Under the pieces are notes generated by a model. That model was not told where the DNA came from, made no database searches, and saw only the letters and a list, made by a program, of their open reading frames with translations. Both the position numbers and the translations under genes were made by a program. Source: Microstegium vimineum (Eukaryota; Streptophyta; Magnoliopsida; Poales; Poaceae). Taken from it: 64,000 nucleotides of DNA. This document shows positions 20,401 to 27,988 of the stretch, piece by piece (the first letter of the stretch is position 1; each line of letters begins with the position of its first letter). Where the stretch lies: contig CM039129.1 in assembly GCA_022036555.1 (NCBI GenBank), forward strand, positions 21,803,973 to 21,867,972, read 5' to 3'.

Positions 20401-23054
20401 ACGGATGGGCCATCCCTTGGACGCTACGATGCTGAGGACGGTGCGGATCGTGGCCGGCTTGACCACCGGGCTGAAGGTCTCGGTGTAATCGACACCGGCC
20501 TGTTGGGAGAAGCCTCGGACGACCCAGCGCGCCTTGTGCTGGGCAAGGGAGCCGTCGGAGTGGAATTTGTGCTTGAACAGCCACTTTCCAGTGACGATGT
20601 TCACACCGGGTGGGCGAGGGACAAGGCGCCAAGTACCATTGTCGATGAGCGCCTTGTGCTCGTCCGCCATCGCAGCGCGCCAATTGGGATCGGCGAGCGC
20701 ACTGCGATAGTTCGCCGGTATTGGCGAGGCGACGGAGGCAGTGAAGCCGTAGCGCTGGGCGGGGCGGAGGCTGCCAGTCTATGACCATGTCACCGGCCGG
20801 TCCGCTGCTGCAGCTGGAGGAGGCACAACAGCAGGTGACGGTGCTGTTGGAGCTACAGCAGTGAGAGTTGGCGCTGCCGGAGGATCAGCAGGGGCCACTG
20901 TAGCTGTAGCAGGGGGCGCCGGTGCTGCTGCAGGTGGCCGGGGACGCCGTGTATAGGAGATGCCGAAGCGCTGGATGCCCGGCCTGGCCGTTCCTGTAGG
21001 AGGAGGAGCCCGACGGTGCCCGCCCGTAAGGGGAGCCAGGGGGGCCAGCTGTAGAATAGCCGGGTCCAGGAGCTCGGCTGACATGTCTCCACTGGAAGTG
21101 GTGTCTGCGAGCAGCGGGGCAGGGCTGGTAGGTGTCGTCGAGTAGTGGAGTCCCTGCATCAGAAAATCAAGTGAGGACGGCATGGAAGCCGCCGATGGTG
21201 CTGCCGAGAATGGGAACATTGATTCGTCAAAAATAACATGACGAGAGATTATGATGCGGCGAGTGGACATGTCGAGACAGCGGTAGCCCTTGTGAGAGAA
21301 TGGATATCCTAGGAAAACACAGGGTGCGGAGCGAGGGGCGAGTTTGTGTGGGGAGGTGGCAGTAAGATTTGGGTAGCAGAGGCAGCCAAACACTCGGAGG
21401 GAGGAGTAGTCTGGGAGGGTGTTGTGCGTCTATTTAGGAGGAAGGTGGTTGTAGCGAGGGCCTCAGCCCAGTAGGGTGGTGGCATGAACGCATGGAGGAG
21501 TATGGTGCGGATGGTGTTATTTCTGGTACGGAGCATACGTTCAGCCTTGTCATTCTGTGGGGAGGTATAGGGGCATGAGAGGCGAAGCATAATGCCGTGG
21601 CTAGTGAGGAAGGAGGTAGTAGCAGAATTAACGAACTCAGTCCCGTTATCAGCTTGGAATGATTTAGGCGTGGTGCCAAACTGTGTCTAAGCATAGGCAA
21701 TGAAATCAACAATGTGGCGGTGCACCTCTGATTTTTTGCGAAGCGGGAAGGACCACCGTGACCGACGTGTTGCTGCTAGGAAGGCCGGCTCGCCATTGAC
21801 GGCGGCGATGCTGCTCGGCAATAGAAGATGGCGAGAGGAGGAAGAAGAAGATGACATGTAGGGCCCGGGTGTCAGTGACATGGAGAGGGGCTGCAATGAA
21901 GTGTACATACTCGTATACGACTGCAGGTGGGCCAAAATCGTCTTCATACGTATTTTGTATTTTGTGGCATTTTTATTGGAAGCGAGAAATTGTAATGGTA
22001 TGTTTCAAAATAGGTGAATAGTAATGGTATTTCTTCAAAGTTCGAAAATTGTAATGGTATGAATCCAAAAAACCCTTTTTTTTGTCTGAACTGTGCTGAG
22101 TTTACTGCTAAGCTCAGCCACTGTCGTCAAAGAACAACTACCGACTCCCTAACCGGCCTGCATTCACCCACTCCCAACATAACAACCACAAAAAAAAACT
22201 GTGCATTCACAACAACAAGCACAAGAAAATACAAGTCTCCATTCAGACATCTTCCACAGTATGAGGGAGTTGCCAAATTTAGATAAACATGCATGCACAA
22301 AAAGCAGCAGGAACACATCACACATGCAGCAGCAAGAGTAGAAGGGCCAGTCACCTGATCATCATGAGGAGACGAGGTTTTATTGCTGCTGCTGTTGCTC
22401 CCACTGCCCCTCACCTGCATACACATCCGCGAGGTCACAACCACATGGAGCAAACAAAAATAAGACAAAATTGCCTACTTTAAGTAGGCTTGCCACAAGC
22501 ACAAACGACCAAACCCAAACTCGCCATCACAAGAACCACACCAACCCCAGAAAAAAAAAACCAAAAATCCCACCGAGAGCAGAAAAAAGAGCTTTATTAC
22601 TAGGCCAGCCCAAGTCCAAGGCACCGGGGCATACCCTATTACTCTTCTTCTTTCTCGCAGGGTGGTTGAACTTGCACTTGATCCCAAAGCGGCAGGTGCC
22701 GAACTTGAGGTAGTAGCTACAGTCCGGCTCTCCGGGCCGGCGCGGGAATCGCACCTTCACATCCATTGACCCCGTCTGCGCCGGCGCCGGCGCCCGCGGC
22801 TTCTCGTCGGCACCCTCACCATCGCCGACAAGGACAGCGGCCGGGATGGGGACTGGCACGGGGCCATCGTCCCAGCCCGATGGCTCGGGGAACCCGCCGC
22901 CGTTGCCAGCGACGTCGATGCCCAGGCCGGTGAGCTGCTTCTCGATCGCGTCTGCGTCGACCGCATCCCCGGCGCCTACGGAGGAGGGGGAGATCGAGGG
23001 AACCGGGGACGCCGCGGCGTGGGGGGGCGGTAGCTTGGCGTCAGCGTCCGCCAT
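2413..23054 (-). CDS. CCCH-type zinc-finger protein gene (plant ZFN-like), partial: exons 1-6
   Basis: Predicted RNA-binding nuclear protein of the plant CCCH zinc-finger family. Exons on the minus strand are 22635-23054, 22355-22414, 18755-18805, 18156-18215, 17904-17945 and 2413-2481. Each has GT donor and AG acceptor sites and all junctions are phase 0, giving 234 open codons. Exon 1 holds one complete C-x8-C-x5-C-x3-H finger (C112, C121, C127, H131). Exon 6 ends in QEECK, which matches the entry into a second finger, so more fingers are expected beyond the left edge. Introns are 220, 3549, 539, 210 and about 15,422 bp. Introns 2 and 5 are inflated by retrotransposons, all outside the exons. 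Family members usually carry five such fingers. Whether this copy is still transcribed cannot be told from sequence. Confidence 0.82.
2482..2797 (-). other. Intron 5 sequence left of the retrotransposon nest
   Basis: AT-rich intron sequence between exon 6 and the target-site duplication of element G1 at 2798-2802. I see no other feature here. Confidence 0.6.
2803..3300 (-). repeat. G1 3' LTR
   Basis: Read on the minus strand it begins TGTTATGACCGGAGTCC at 3300, directly after a purine tract (GGTGGGGAGA), and ends ...CCTACCA at 2803. It therefore has TG...CA ends and is 498 bp long. A TATAAATA-type box lies on the minus strand near 3131-3138. The first 47 bp recur at 9018-9064. Confidence 0.75.
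3301..4743 (-). pseudogene. G1 integrase (zinc finger, DDE core, C-terminal domain), degenerate
   Basis: On the minus strand: the HHCC zinc-finger end (VCTTCQRNK) near 4650 and the first catalytic Asp in WADISMYF. After the plastid insert come IVSDRDLVFTS (second Asp) and FHPQTDGLSEVVN (catalytic Glu). The C-terminal domain ends with IHDVFHVGLLNQH. At least one frameshift lies near 3770-3990, because the core and C-terminal segments sit in different frames. Integrase would insert element cDNA into the host chromosome; this copy is dead. Confidence 0.8.
4252..4494 (-). other. trnK-UUU (fragment): Nuclear plastid DNA insert (NUPT): trnK-UUU 3' exon and trnK intron end downstream of matK
   Basis: On the minus strand 4255-4293 reads CTACTCCATCCGACTAGTTC then CGGGTTCGAGTCCCGAGCAA, the 3' exon of plastid tRNA-Lys(UUU), with the grass trnK intron end beyond it (poly-T/G tract, TGCAATGAAAAATGCAAGC). 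It lies exactly between two halves of the G1 integrase, so it inserted after G1. The precise right border is uncertain (about 4470-4494). Only the 3' exon is present, so no functional tRNA is encoded. Confidence 0.8.
4749..5112 (+). repeat. G2 5' LTR with primer-binding site just downstream
   Basis: 364 bp, TG...CA ends. TGGTATCA at 5116-5123 is the primer-binding site complementary to the 3' end of initiator tRNA-Met, shortly after the LTR end. Confidence 0.9.
5259..7949 (+). pseudogene. G2 gag-pol remnant (gag, protease, partial RT, chromodomain-like C-terminus)
   Basis: Gag starts at the ATG at 5259. A frameshift near 5655-5690 moves it into the frame running to 7189. A zinc knuckle (CFNCDEKYSRGHNKVC), a protease motif (LLDSGSTHSFI) and RT up to VMPFGLCNA follow. 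RT contains a 21-bp direct duplication that repeats RFFTKLD at 7009-7050. A second frameshift near 7170 leads to RRFVLVFFDDILI (RT active site). Then a deletion jumps to the integrase tail (VVYGRDPPTIRS), followed by FFGPYRVTEL and a TWEDVEVFQDTYPEFQ chromodomain-like end. RNase H and the integrase catalytic core are absent. The polypurine tract GAGGGGGGGAGA precedes the 3' LTR. Confidence 0.85.
7951..8316 (+). repeat. G2 3' LTR
   Basis: 366 bp copy of the 5' LTR. It carries one extra CT in the CT run and about a dozen substitutions, and is preceded directly by the polypurine tract at 7938-7949. Confidence 0.9.
8317..9017 (-). pseudogene. G1 RT thumb and RNase H remnant
   Basis: Minus-strand reading from 9017 gives PLMAAPLTLLLRRDAFGW, ALTTGPVLQMPDFATRF (RT-RNase H connection), VVDCDASGSRFGAVL (RNase H first Asp region) and QHQWISKLFGFDFTVEYRPG near 8680, then DALSRRD and the start of the integrase zinc finger (HAAGHEGIQK). 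A frameshift lies near 8820. The polypeptide continues at 4743 beyond G2. Confidence 0.8.
9018..9064 (-). repeat. G1 5' LTR stub fused to RT by deletion
   Basis: The 47 bp match the outer end of the 3' LTR (3254-3300) with few differences and then run straight into the RT thumb. The LTR text at the break (CCCCTGGTGGCTG) and the RT text (CCCCTGATGGCTG) are alike, so the deletion probably used this microhomology. Confidence 0.7.
9085..9380 (+). repeat. G3 5' LTR and primer-binding site
   Basis: 296 bp; ends at ...GGTCATTACA. TGGTATCAAAG at 9382-9392 is a tRNA-Met type primer-binding site. Confidence 0.88.
9968..11044 (+). CDS. G3 gag (capsid-nucleocapsid) reading frame
   Basis: Open for 358 codons from the ATG at 9968. 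An upstream in-frame ATG at 9854 reads through leader-like sequence, so 9968 is preferred. An N-terminal coiled-coil-like stretch precedes the retrotransposon-gag domain (LHFPTFDGNQPKIWLDKCK, AAKWWQTY, TVEEYTTQFQSF). The C-terminal zinc knuckle is CNNCGEKFEPGHNEVC. Gag would form the cytoplasmic virus-like particle that packages element RNA. It ends in TAA at 11042-11044. Confidence 0.85.
   Translation: MASCSNSDEQHWADMVDNFNLMFQRMNDLGKIQQEVKQQVADTTAKVDRCIADQQAIAKQVISNGENVARITRRQMEMDKQSVLVESDYSDGDSVHEDFDNIFAGSGAQPGHAHRRPVRHQHPHHGDTLPHHVLPKLHFPTFDGNQPKIWLDKCKQYFKIYRIPEDLKVEAATMHLQENAAKWWQTYQMSHPKVTWKSLSADIQEHFGSDDFRSALNELLDLKQTATVEEYTTQFQSFQYDVQMNDGSYDAKFFATQYVRGLRENIRAVVELQVPATVERAVVIAKIQQKIVDRATLARANQPPKGDPKAQHTVGTLWRDRQLRDYRKANGLCNNCGEKFEPGHNEVCSKKVKPQSTD
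11076..11681 (+). pseudogene. G3 aspartic protease region, cut by Copia C1
   Basis: This frame is shifted relative to gag. It contains ILVDSGSSHSFIS (DSG catalytic motif) and the flap-side YDAILGVDWLSQHSP. Coding runs up to QSV at the C1 insertion point and resumes at 16172, where PPEITEVLDTYCDVF continues the linker to RT. Confidence 0.8.
11682..11913 (-). repeat. C1 3' LTR
   Basis: 232 bp, TGAAGGAAAG...TTCTAACA on the plus strand. It contains an internal direct repeat of AGAGTCCTATAAGGATCA. The sole mismatch to the other LTR is at the ATACAGGCAAG/ATACAAGCAAG site. Confidence 0.93.
11933..14827 (-). pseudogene. C1 pol: integrase, reverse transcriptase, RNase H with one internal stop
   Basis: Read from 14827 leftwards: integrase core with LIHFDLW, VQCDNGKEF and CPYTSSQNGKAERI (D, D, E). 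A Pro/Ala/Ser-rich linker (about 13,560-14,050) follows, then RT with FRSALADPNWRAAMEEEH, RWVLRGFTQRPGVDF, LDVKNVFLHG and LLLYVDDIVLTAS. RNase H has YTDADWAGCPDTRKSTSGY and YCDNISAVYMSSNP. The only break is TAG at 13079-13081 in front of QPSGF; the frame otherwise continues through it. Confidence 0.9.
14828..15864 (-). pseudogene. C1 gag remnant, protease and gag-pre-integrase region
   Basis: The 14793-15455 frame carries a protease-like/gag-pre-integrase segment (VVGNGSVMPVTATG, NVLVSPQLIKNLISVRQF, LWHRRLGHPGHEALSKL), with a frame change near 14830 before the integrase. The frame at 15505-15864 has a Gln-rich C-terminal gag fragment (HHEAVALLQQSTSAQQQQQ) stopped by TAG in a CAG run at 15505-15507. 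The capsid part of gag is missing between here and the primer-binding site. Confidence 0.75.
15935..16166 (-). repeat. C1 5' LTR
   Basis: 232 bp copy, followed on the minus strand by the primer-binding site (15922-15934) and preceded on the genomic plus side by target-site duplication ATCAG. Confidence 0.93.
16172..17184 (+). pseudogene. G3 RT start fused by deletion to integrase C-terminus
   Basis: After C1 the G3 frame gives VFTDPKKLPHSRSYDH and RPYNYSPQHKNEIEKQV (RT N-terminus). A frameshift near 16390 leads to LLVKKKDGTWRFCVDYRRLN, and an in-frame TAA lies near 16523. At about 16560 the RT text (KLFSKVDE) jumps to integrase-tail text (ELANHRTAHLESLKQQLA, HAFQVGEQVLLKLQPYT). A frameshift near 16790 then leads to KYFGPYTIVDRVGAVDY, KIHDVFHISQLKPF and TWEDYNVIKTRFPDPPAWG. 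RT catalytic part, RNase H and integrase core are deleted. Confidence 0.82.
17185..17480 (+). repeat. G3 3' LTR
   Basis: 296 bp, TGTTACGGCTACC...GGTCGTTACA, preceded by the polypurine tract at 17172-17184. Confidence 0.88.
17481..17903 (-). other. CCCH gene intron 5, right-hand part
   Basis: AT-rich intron between exon 5 and the G3 3' LTR. No further exon or transposon end is evident. Confidence 0.55.
17904..17945 (-). CDS. CCCH gene exon 5
   Basis: This 14-codon exon (VIDMKRGRLEPKEK) has acceptor CCTGTTGCAG and donor GTTATG, phase 0. The donor is weaker than the others. The basic linker fits the run-up to the second finger. The next exon is 15.4 kb away across nested retrotransposons. Confidence 0.55.
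18156..18215 (-). CDS. CCCH gene exon 4
   Basis: This 20-codon exon (RFDEKGSLSSSENHRKMSYE) has acceptor GTGAACTGCAG and donor GTCAGT, phase 0 at both ends. It encodes a hydrophilic linker. Confidence 0.6.
18216..18754 (-). other. CCCH gene intron 3
   Basis: 539 bp of AT-rich intron between exons 3 and 4, with A-rich runs near 18340. Open frames here are chance. Confidence 0.55.
18755..18805 (-). CDS. CCCH gene exon 3
   Basis: This 17-codon exon (ARREEYEGLVLDISDSM) has acceptor TTTTCAATCAG and a consensus donor GTGAGTTA. It is phase 0 at both ends. It lies just downstream of the truncated Copia element C2 in intron 2. Confidence 0.65.
18929..19173 (-). repeat. C2 3' LTR
   Basis: On the minus strand it starts TATTAGGATATGTATATATC after the polypurine tract CTGCGGGCGGG; the usual TG start appears changed to TA. 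It contains a tandem duplication of about 24 bp (CAGCTATC-CATCACCTGTAC). The outer boundary at 18929 (...GTTTCCA) is an estimate. Confidence 0.6.
19174..21757 (-). pseudogene. C2 pol: partial integrase, RT, RNase H
   Basis: Read leftwards from 21757: FPLRKKSEVHRHIVDFIAYA, a stop, CPYTSPQNDKAERMLR (integrase Glu region), a frame change near 21430, FLGYPFSHKGYRCLDMS, a Pro/Ala-rich linker and TAG near 20777. Then comes a 500-codon open frame with RWVVRGFSQQAGVDYTETF, LDVKNAFLHG, YEQPSGF, LLLYVDDIIVTAS (RT), YSDADGAGCPDTRRSTSG (RNase H, with the usual DWAG changed to DGAG) and YCDNVSTVYMTANP. The ORF runs just into the LTR. Confidence 0.88.
21758..22354. other. CCCH intron 2 with an unclassified grass repeat
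   Basis: 21758-21950 is GC-rich and carries a GGGCCCGGGTGTCAGTGACA stretch. 21960-22075 repeats TTGTAATGGTAT three times in AT-rich sequence. Both patterns recall non-autonomous DNA transposons of grasses, but I see no paired ends. 22080-22354 is plain intron sequence leading to the exon 2 donor. Confidence 0.35.
22355..22414 (-). CDS. CCCH gene exon 2
   Basis: This 20-codon exon (VRGSGSNSSSNKTSSPHDDQ) lies between acceptor TGTATGCAG and donor GTGACT. It joins exon 1 in phase 0 to give KKKSNR-VRGSGS, a Ser/Gly linker typical after the first finger in this family. An alternative acceptor five bases downstream would break the frame. Confidence 0.75.
22635..23054 (-). CDS. CCCH gene exon 1 (start codon and first zinc finger)
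   Basis: The exon has 140 codons from the ATG at 23054 to the donor AATAGG|GTATGC. The N-terminal ~95 residues are acidic and Pro/Ala-rich without a domain. The finger reads CSYYLKFGTC then RFGIKCKFNH, i.e. C-x8-C-x5-C-x3-H, followed by the basic run PARKKKSNR. The ATG is the first in frame and is preceded by a GC-rich leader. The longer open frame past the donor is intron read-through. Confidence 0.88.
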
Positions 23055-23238
23055 TGGAGCCGATGAGAGAGGGGAGAGGGGTGGCGATGGCGACGGTGAT
23101 GGGGACGAGTGACAGATACAGCAGGTGGGGGAAACAAAGCGAAGTGGGAAAAAAAACCCTAGGGCCTACTTTGGCAACATGGGCCAGATTTGCCCTGGGT
23201 AGCAAACCCCCGCCAGGGATTTAATTGGCAGGATCCTC
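23055..23238 (-). promoter_or_regulatory. CCCH gene 5' leader and core promoter region, with telo-box
   Basis: A purine/GC-rich leader precedes the ATG. AAACCCTA at 23154-23161 is a telo-box, an element often found near transcription starts of plant housekeeping genes. No clear TATA box is seen. Assignment is by position and motif only. Confidence 0.4.
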
Positions 23239-23374
23239 GGGAGCCGCTCTCCCTTCCCTGTCCCTGTCCCTGGCGCCATTTGGAAGCAACGCCAGGATGT
23301 ATCCCCGGGAGCCGCTCTCCCTTTTCTGTCCCTGTCCCTGGCGCCATTTGAAAGCAACGCCAGGATGTACGTTC
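23239..23374. repeat. Tandem duplication of a 68-bp unit upstream of the CCCH gene
   Basis: Units 23239-23306 and 23307-23374 both read GGGAGCCGCTCTCCCTT... to ...CAACGCCAGGATGTA and differ at only a few sites. They lie about 185-320 bp upstream of the start codon. GGGAGCCGCTCTCCC within each unit is itself an imperfect palindrome. Confidence 0.85.
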
Positions 23375-24087
23375 AAACGCCAAAATGCCCAGGATGTATG
23401 TTCAAACTTGCATGTCATAACAATATTGATTATGAGTTTGCTTGTTATAAACTGTAAATTACACATGCACAATATTCTGAAACTCCAAATAAACACTGAA
23501 ATTTAAACTGAAAGCTAAAACAAGTGATCTACCTTAGCAATACTGAAAGCTAAAACCTACACCAAAATTTAAATTACAGTCCTCAAGCTCACACACCAAT
23601 ATATTACATAGACGCCAATAGCATAAAAAATGGACACATAGTAGGTACATGTATATAAAATTGACAGACAGGAGGAGCATAATCTAGCTATGATTTTGAC
23701 GTTTCTCAGATACTAATGATGCAGGCCACTTCATTTTCTCTGATCATGTGTTGCTTCCGCCAAGTCCTATGCAAATAACACAAAAGAAATAGTGTTACAA
23801 GAATATGCAGCAGAAAGGTGTGAAATGCCATGCTTGATACACATTTCATATCATGAACTAGGGATTGGCATGCATATCTCCCTTATCTTTCTACAAATAA
23901 AATGGTCAAAACAAGAGGCTCACTCACCTCTCTATCACAAGATAAAGAAGGGTGAGACATACATATAGCAAGATCTGTTCTGGAGAGCTATAAGCAAACC
24001 TGATTATAGCCATGAAAAGGAGATCCCGGCAAGTAGGACAATCATGTGTTCACAAAGACAAACAAATGTAGTATACTTATTAAGTAA

Positions 24088-24231
24088 ACATTAAAACTGA
24101 ACTCTGTAGCAAAATACCTCTACAGAGGCTAGCATGAGCTGGCGAAGATAGTTCAAACAACATTAAAACTGAACTCTGCAGCAAAATATCTCTACAGAGG
24201 CTAGCATGAGCTGGCGAAGATGGTTCAAATT
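24088..24231. repeat. Tandem duplication, 72-bp unit
   Basis: Units 24088-24159 and 24160-24231 both contain ACATTAAAACTGAACTCTG, AAAATA-CTCTACAGAGG and CTAGCATGAGCTGGCGAAGA, with few mismatches. Confidence 0.85.
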
Positions 24232-24268
24232 GTAATGCAACAAAATACTACAAAGGGAGAGCAGCAGA

Positions 24269-24396
24269 TATCTAAAATGGATTGCATATTGGCTCAAACT
24301 GTGTATGTCTAAAATGGATTTCAGACGAGCGCTATCTAAAATGGATTGCATATTGGCTCAAACTGTGTATGTCTACTAAAATGACATGAAGCACTA
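24269..24396. repeat. Direct duplication, 64-bp spacing
   Basis: TATCTAAAATGGATTGCATA followed by TTGGCTCAAACTGTGTATGT occurs at 24269 and again at 24333, with a further partial AAAATGGATT between them. Confidence 0.8.
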
Positions 24397-25051
24397 AAAT
24401 AGACTACAGACCAGTGAAGTGCCTCTGTTACCTATGGTTAGGCTAGAATCAACATAAAAAGTAGCATCACATTATAGAGTACTTCTATGCATTGGAACTT
24501 GAACCTCTGAATTTTTTTAACAAAGTATCTAGGAGACCTATATTGGCAACTGAGATTTCTTCAACCAATTGAGATGTCAACTATCAACGAGATATCGCTG
24601 CAGAATTTCGGTGACCTTGCAGCAGATGAAAATTAAAAAGAAGTGTTAAAAATACAACTTCTTATTGAAGCTAAAAATAAAATGCGGAATGCATGGTGAA
24701 ATGGGAATAAAATACAAATTCTACAACAACACTTAAGCAAACTTGTTAGAATAAAATACGGCTTTAAGCAAGTTTGCTCTAGCTCTAAGGTTAGGCAAGC
24801 CACCTACCAATTCTAGTTACTAGCAAGATAACTACTAAGGCACACAACTTAGCTAGCAACCTAGAAAGCTCTAAACAAGGCTACACAAGTGTTGGCACAA
24901 AATATGATGCAGTTTTGCATAACCAAAATGCTGCCACCAACCTCAGGATCAAGGATAAACAAACACATCATGAGCATATTTTATCAAATAACAAGTTCCA
25001 CATGTCCATGCAGTGTTTGAATGCAGGAATGAATAAATGGAGCAAAGGAGA

Positions 25052-26591
25052 GCCAGTGGGACCCACATAGGGGGTCGCCCGACCACCCTATGGGCCCACC
25101 AGCTCTCCCCTCTCGGCCATGATCCAAGAGAAGCACTGTAGAGTGAAATCCAACCCTTGGATCACTCTGTGCTTTCTCTCAACGGCTCACAAGAATAGCA
25201 CATGGATCCATGGGCCCACACCAAGGAGATAATCGTGACAATCAACTCAGAACCAACAATCAACATCAATGACAAGTGGGACCAACACCTGGGAGGACGA
25301 AGTGGGCCAAAGACCCTAAGGGGGGGTCGGTCGACCACCCCCTGGGCCCACCTAGCTCCCACTTGGTCCCTGACTAGTGGGACCACTTCCAGGAGGCCAG
25401 AGGAGGGCCCATTGACCATAGGGGGGGTCGGTCGACCGCCCCCTAGGTTGGTTTGGCCCCTACCAACCGCCATACCACCCAACACATGGTGGAAATCACC
25501 ACCATCCATCCAAGGACGGTTCAAGGTCGGTTGGATCCGAGGGTGGAGGATTGAAGCCCCCTGGATCGCTGACGTGGTGCTGGAGTAGCCCCTACTCCAC
25601 CTCCCACTATAAATAGAGGTCCATATCCCCCTCTCTAAACATGAAGAAGAAGTCTACAAGATCTATTGCTTAGATTGTTCTAGACGTTAGTCTAGTGTGG
25701 GAGTTAGAGTTGAGTCGAGCTGTGCTTGGGATTTCCGAAGTTGTCTTCTGGAGAGTTTGGTATAGCTCTTGTATCTTCCCTTCTTTGTAATACTTTACCT
25801 TTATCAATATATATCTTTCTCTCTACTTTACTTAGTATTTACTTTGAGCATTTCTATACTAGATATAGTCTTGCTATATGTTTTTGCTCTTTAATAGCCT
25901 TTACATCCATAGTCTGTGATCCTTGTGACCTTTCCTGTATGCGATCATTGCCTGTCATAGGGTGCTTTGATTATAGATCGTAGTCAAAGTAGTAAGTTGT
26001 GTGTAAGCGTGGTCCTTATACATCATCTTATCTTTGGTTACCACTTGCTGCACGGATTCTTTGTGGTAGCTAGCAAGAGGTGACAACCTTGTCTAGTCGT
26101 TGTATTCCACCACGTGTTTTTAGGCAAGTTCTTAATAGGTAAGGCTCCCGTAAAACGAGGGCGCGGTCCGGTAGGAGTTTTGTCCTCCTGCTGATCTATT
26201 TCCTCGCCTAGCATACTTGTATTGAGGAGACAAACTATAGTGTTTAGACTAATTAATTGGCTAAGTATATTAAAGTAGAGTGAAGTACGTAGGAGTCTCT
26301 ATACTCTCTCATTGTCCTCCCACCTAGCTATTCTATCTGGTCCGTTCTAAGTATCTTTTACCCGTGCTTATTCATTCATCAACTCTTCCTATCACATATA
26401 TCGTTTACCCCCTATACTAGTTGGTACTAAGTTGAGGTGCTCTCTATGATCTCTATCCAATTGTCATTTCTAGCCCAGCTTTCCCTTAGAAAAATATAAA
26501 TTATGATACCTTGGAATACTCCTAGGTGAAGTGCTACAACGGCTGTGCGCTTGCGGATTTATCCAATAGTCATAAGAAATACCAACAAGCA
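25052..26591 (+). repeat. A1 5' LTR
   Basis: A TATAAATA box lies at 25618-25625. The transcribed part is near-identical to the 3' copy at 29851-30260. The U3 part upstream carries repeated GGTCGGTCGACC palindromes (near 25077, 25324 and 25425). The start is an estimate; the end is set by the CA at 26590-26591 just before the primer-binding site. Confidence 0.6.
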
Positions 26592-26732
26592 TTTCTAGCG
26601 CCGTTGCTGGGGAAAGCTTAGCCAAGAAATTTTAATTAGATTGAATCCAGAGATTCTCGTTAACTTAGTTATCAATTAGTCATAGGGGCTTACCCTGTCT
26701 GTGTCTTCCTTTCTTGTGAAGCCAGATAGTGT

Positions 26733-27869
26733 ATGAGCGGTTTCCAACTACCGGTAAATTATCTCGAAGATCGCGAGCAGTTGTTGAGGAGGACTAGACG
26801 TCGTCAAGTTCCTCCTCAGAGGTTTATCTCGACCCAGAATCCGTTCAAGGAAGAAGGCTCTACACTATCACTCAAGGAAGCTATGGCCCAGAAGGCGATC
26901 TCTGACTTCTCGGCACCGTGTGCTACCCACGTAGCTCAAGGTCCCGAGGTCAACTTCGGGGATGCCACCTTCGAGCTGAAGCCAGCATTGATCCACATGG
27001 TGCAGGGCAATCCGTTTTGCGGGAAGCCCCATGAGGATGCCAATGCTCATCTCTAGCACTTCATGGAGTTATGTGGCACGTTTACTGTCAAGGGAGTGGC
27101 GTCTGACGCCATTCGCCTTCGTCTCTTCCCATTCTCGTTATTGGAGAAGGAGAAGCAATGGTTCTACGCCCACAAAGAAGAAGCCACTACATGGGAGAGG
27201 TGTGTTAACACATTCCTCAAGAAGTTCTTCCCGACAGGCAAAACAAATGCTCTTCGTGGAAAGATCTCAAGCTTCCAACAACAATCTGACGAGACGATTC
27301 CTGAAGCTTGGGAGCGTCTCCAGGAGTACATTCATGTCTGTCCTCATCTTGAGATAGACGACTGGCTCTTGATTCAAGGATTCTACCACAGGCTGTCTAG
27401 CATGACCCATAGTCACCTTGATGTTGCCGCTGGAGGGGCGTTCCTCCAACACACAGTGAGGAATGCAAGGGACCTCATCGAGAAAATGGCGATCAACCAA
27501 GGATGGGGTAAGGAACATCTTCAACCAAAGAAGAGAGGTATGCACACCGTCAGTGAGGTGGACATACTCTCTGCCAAAATGGACCTCTTGATGAAGAAAA
27601 TAGAAGAAGGTTCCAAGAAGAAACGAGAGACCATCTACCCCATCGCCGCCGCACAAGCTATTGAAGGCGATCCATGGTGCGAGGTGTGTGGAGGAAATGA
27701 TCACTCGGGCAACAATTGCCCCGAGACATCGAAGGAGGATGTGAACTTCATCAGCAACAACAGTAACAACAACAACAACAACAACGGGTATCGACCCCAA
27801 CAACAAGGAAGCTGGAATTCACGTCCCTTCTACCAAGGTAATGGAGGTAATAGCAATTACAACAATTAA
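26733..27869 (+). pseudogene. A1 gag
   Basis: Athila-type retrotransposon gag: IRLRLFPFSLLEKEKQWFY, TWERCVNTFLKKFFPTGKT, IPEAWERLQEYIHVCPH and a zinc-knuckle-like CEVCGGNDHSGNNC. An Asn/Gly-rich tail with a (AAC)n run lies at 27768-27787. The frame is broken by TAG at 27054-27056 (AHL-stop-HFMEL, probably from CAG) and ends in TAA at 27867-27869. Confidence 0.85.
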
Positions 27870-27988
27870 AATTCTTACAATAACCAACCTTCATTAAAAG
27901 ATCTTATTCTTGGGCAATCAAAGATTAATGATGGTATAAATAAAAATATGATTGCCACTGATAATTTACAACTGTCATCAAAAATCAA

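Larger units (their letters stand above)
18929..21757 (-). mobile_element. C2: truncated Ty1/copia element in CCCH intron 2, minus strand
   Basis: A 3' LTR (about 18929-19173) is followed by pol from RNase H back to mid-integrase, where homology stops at RWSFPLRKKSEVH (about 21757). The 5' LTR, gag and protease are missing, and no target-site duplication can be paired. The 5' side joins GC-rich and then AT-rich sequence of another repeat. C2 is a different family from C1: the LTR is unrelated and the pol sequence differs. Confidence 0.85.
23375..25051. other. AT-rich intergenic region
   Basis: No coding region or RNA gene is seen. Two local tandem duplications (24088-24231 and 24269-24396) are listed separately. 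The rest is AT-rich without recognised transposon ends. Confidence 0.55.

Noticed and set aside
25726..25983. 85-codon open frame in the A1 LTR, repeated at 29961 and 57890
   Set aside because: It lies in the transcribed part of an LTR, has no domain, and recurs only because the LTR recurs.
27768..27789. (AAC)n run as an independent microsatellite feature
   Set aside because: It is the Asn-codon run in the A1 gag tail and only seven units long.
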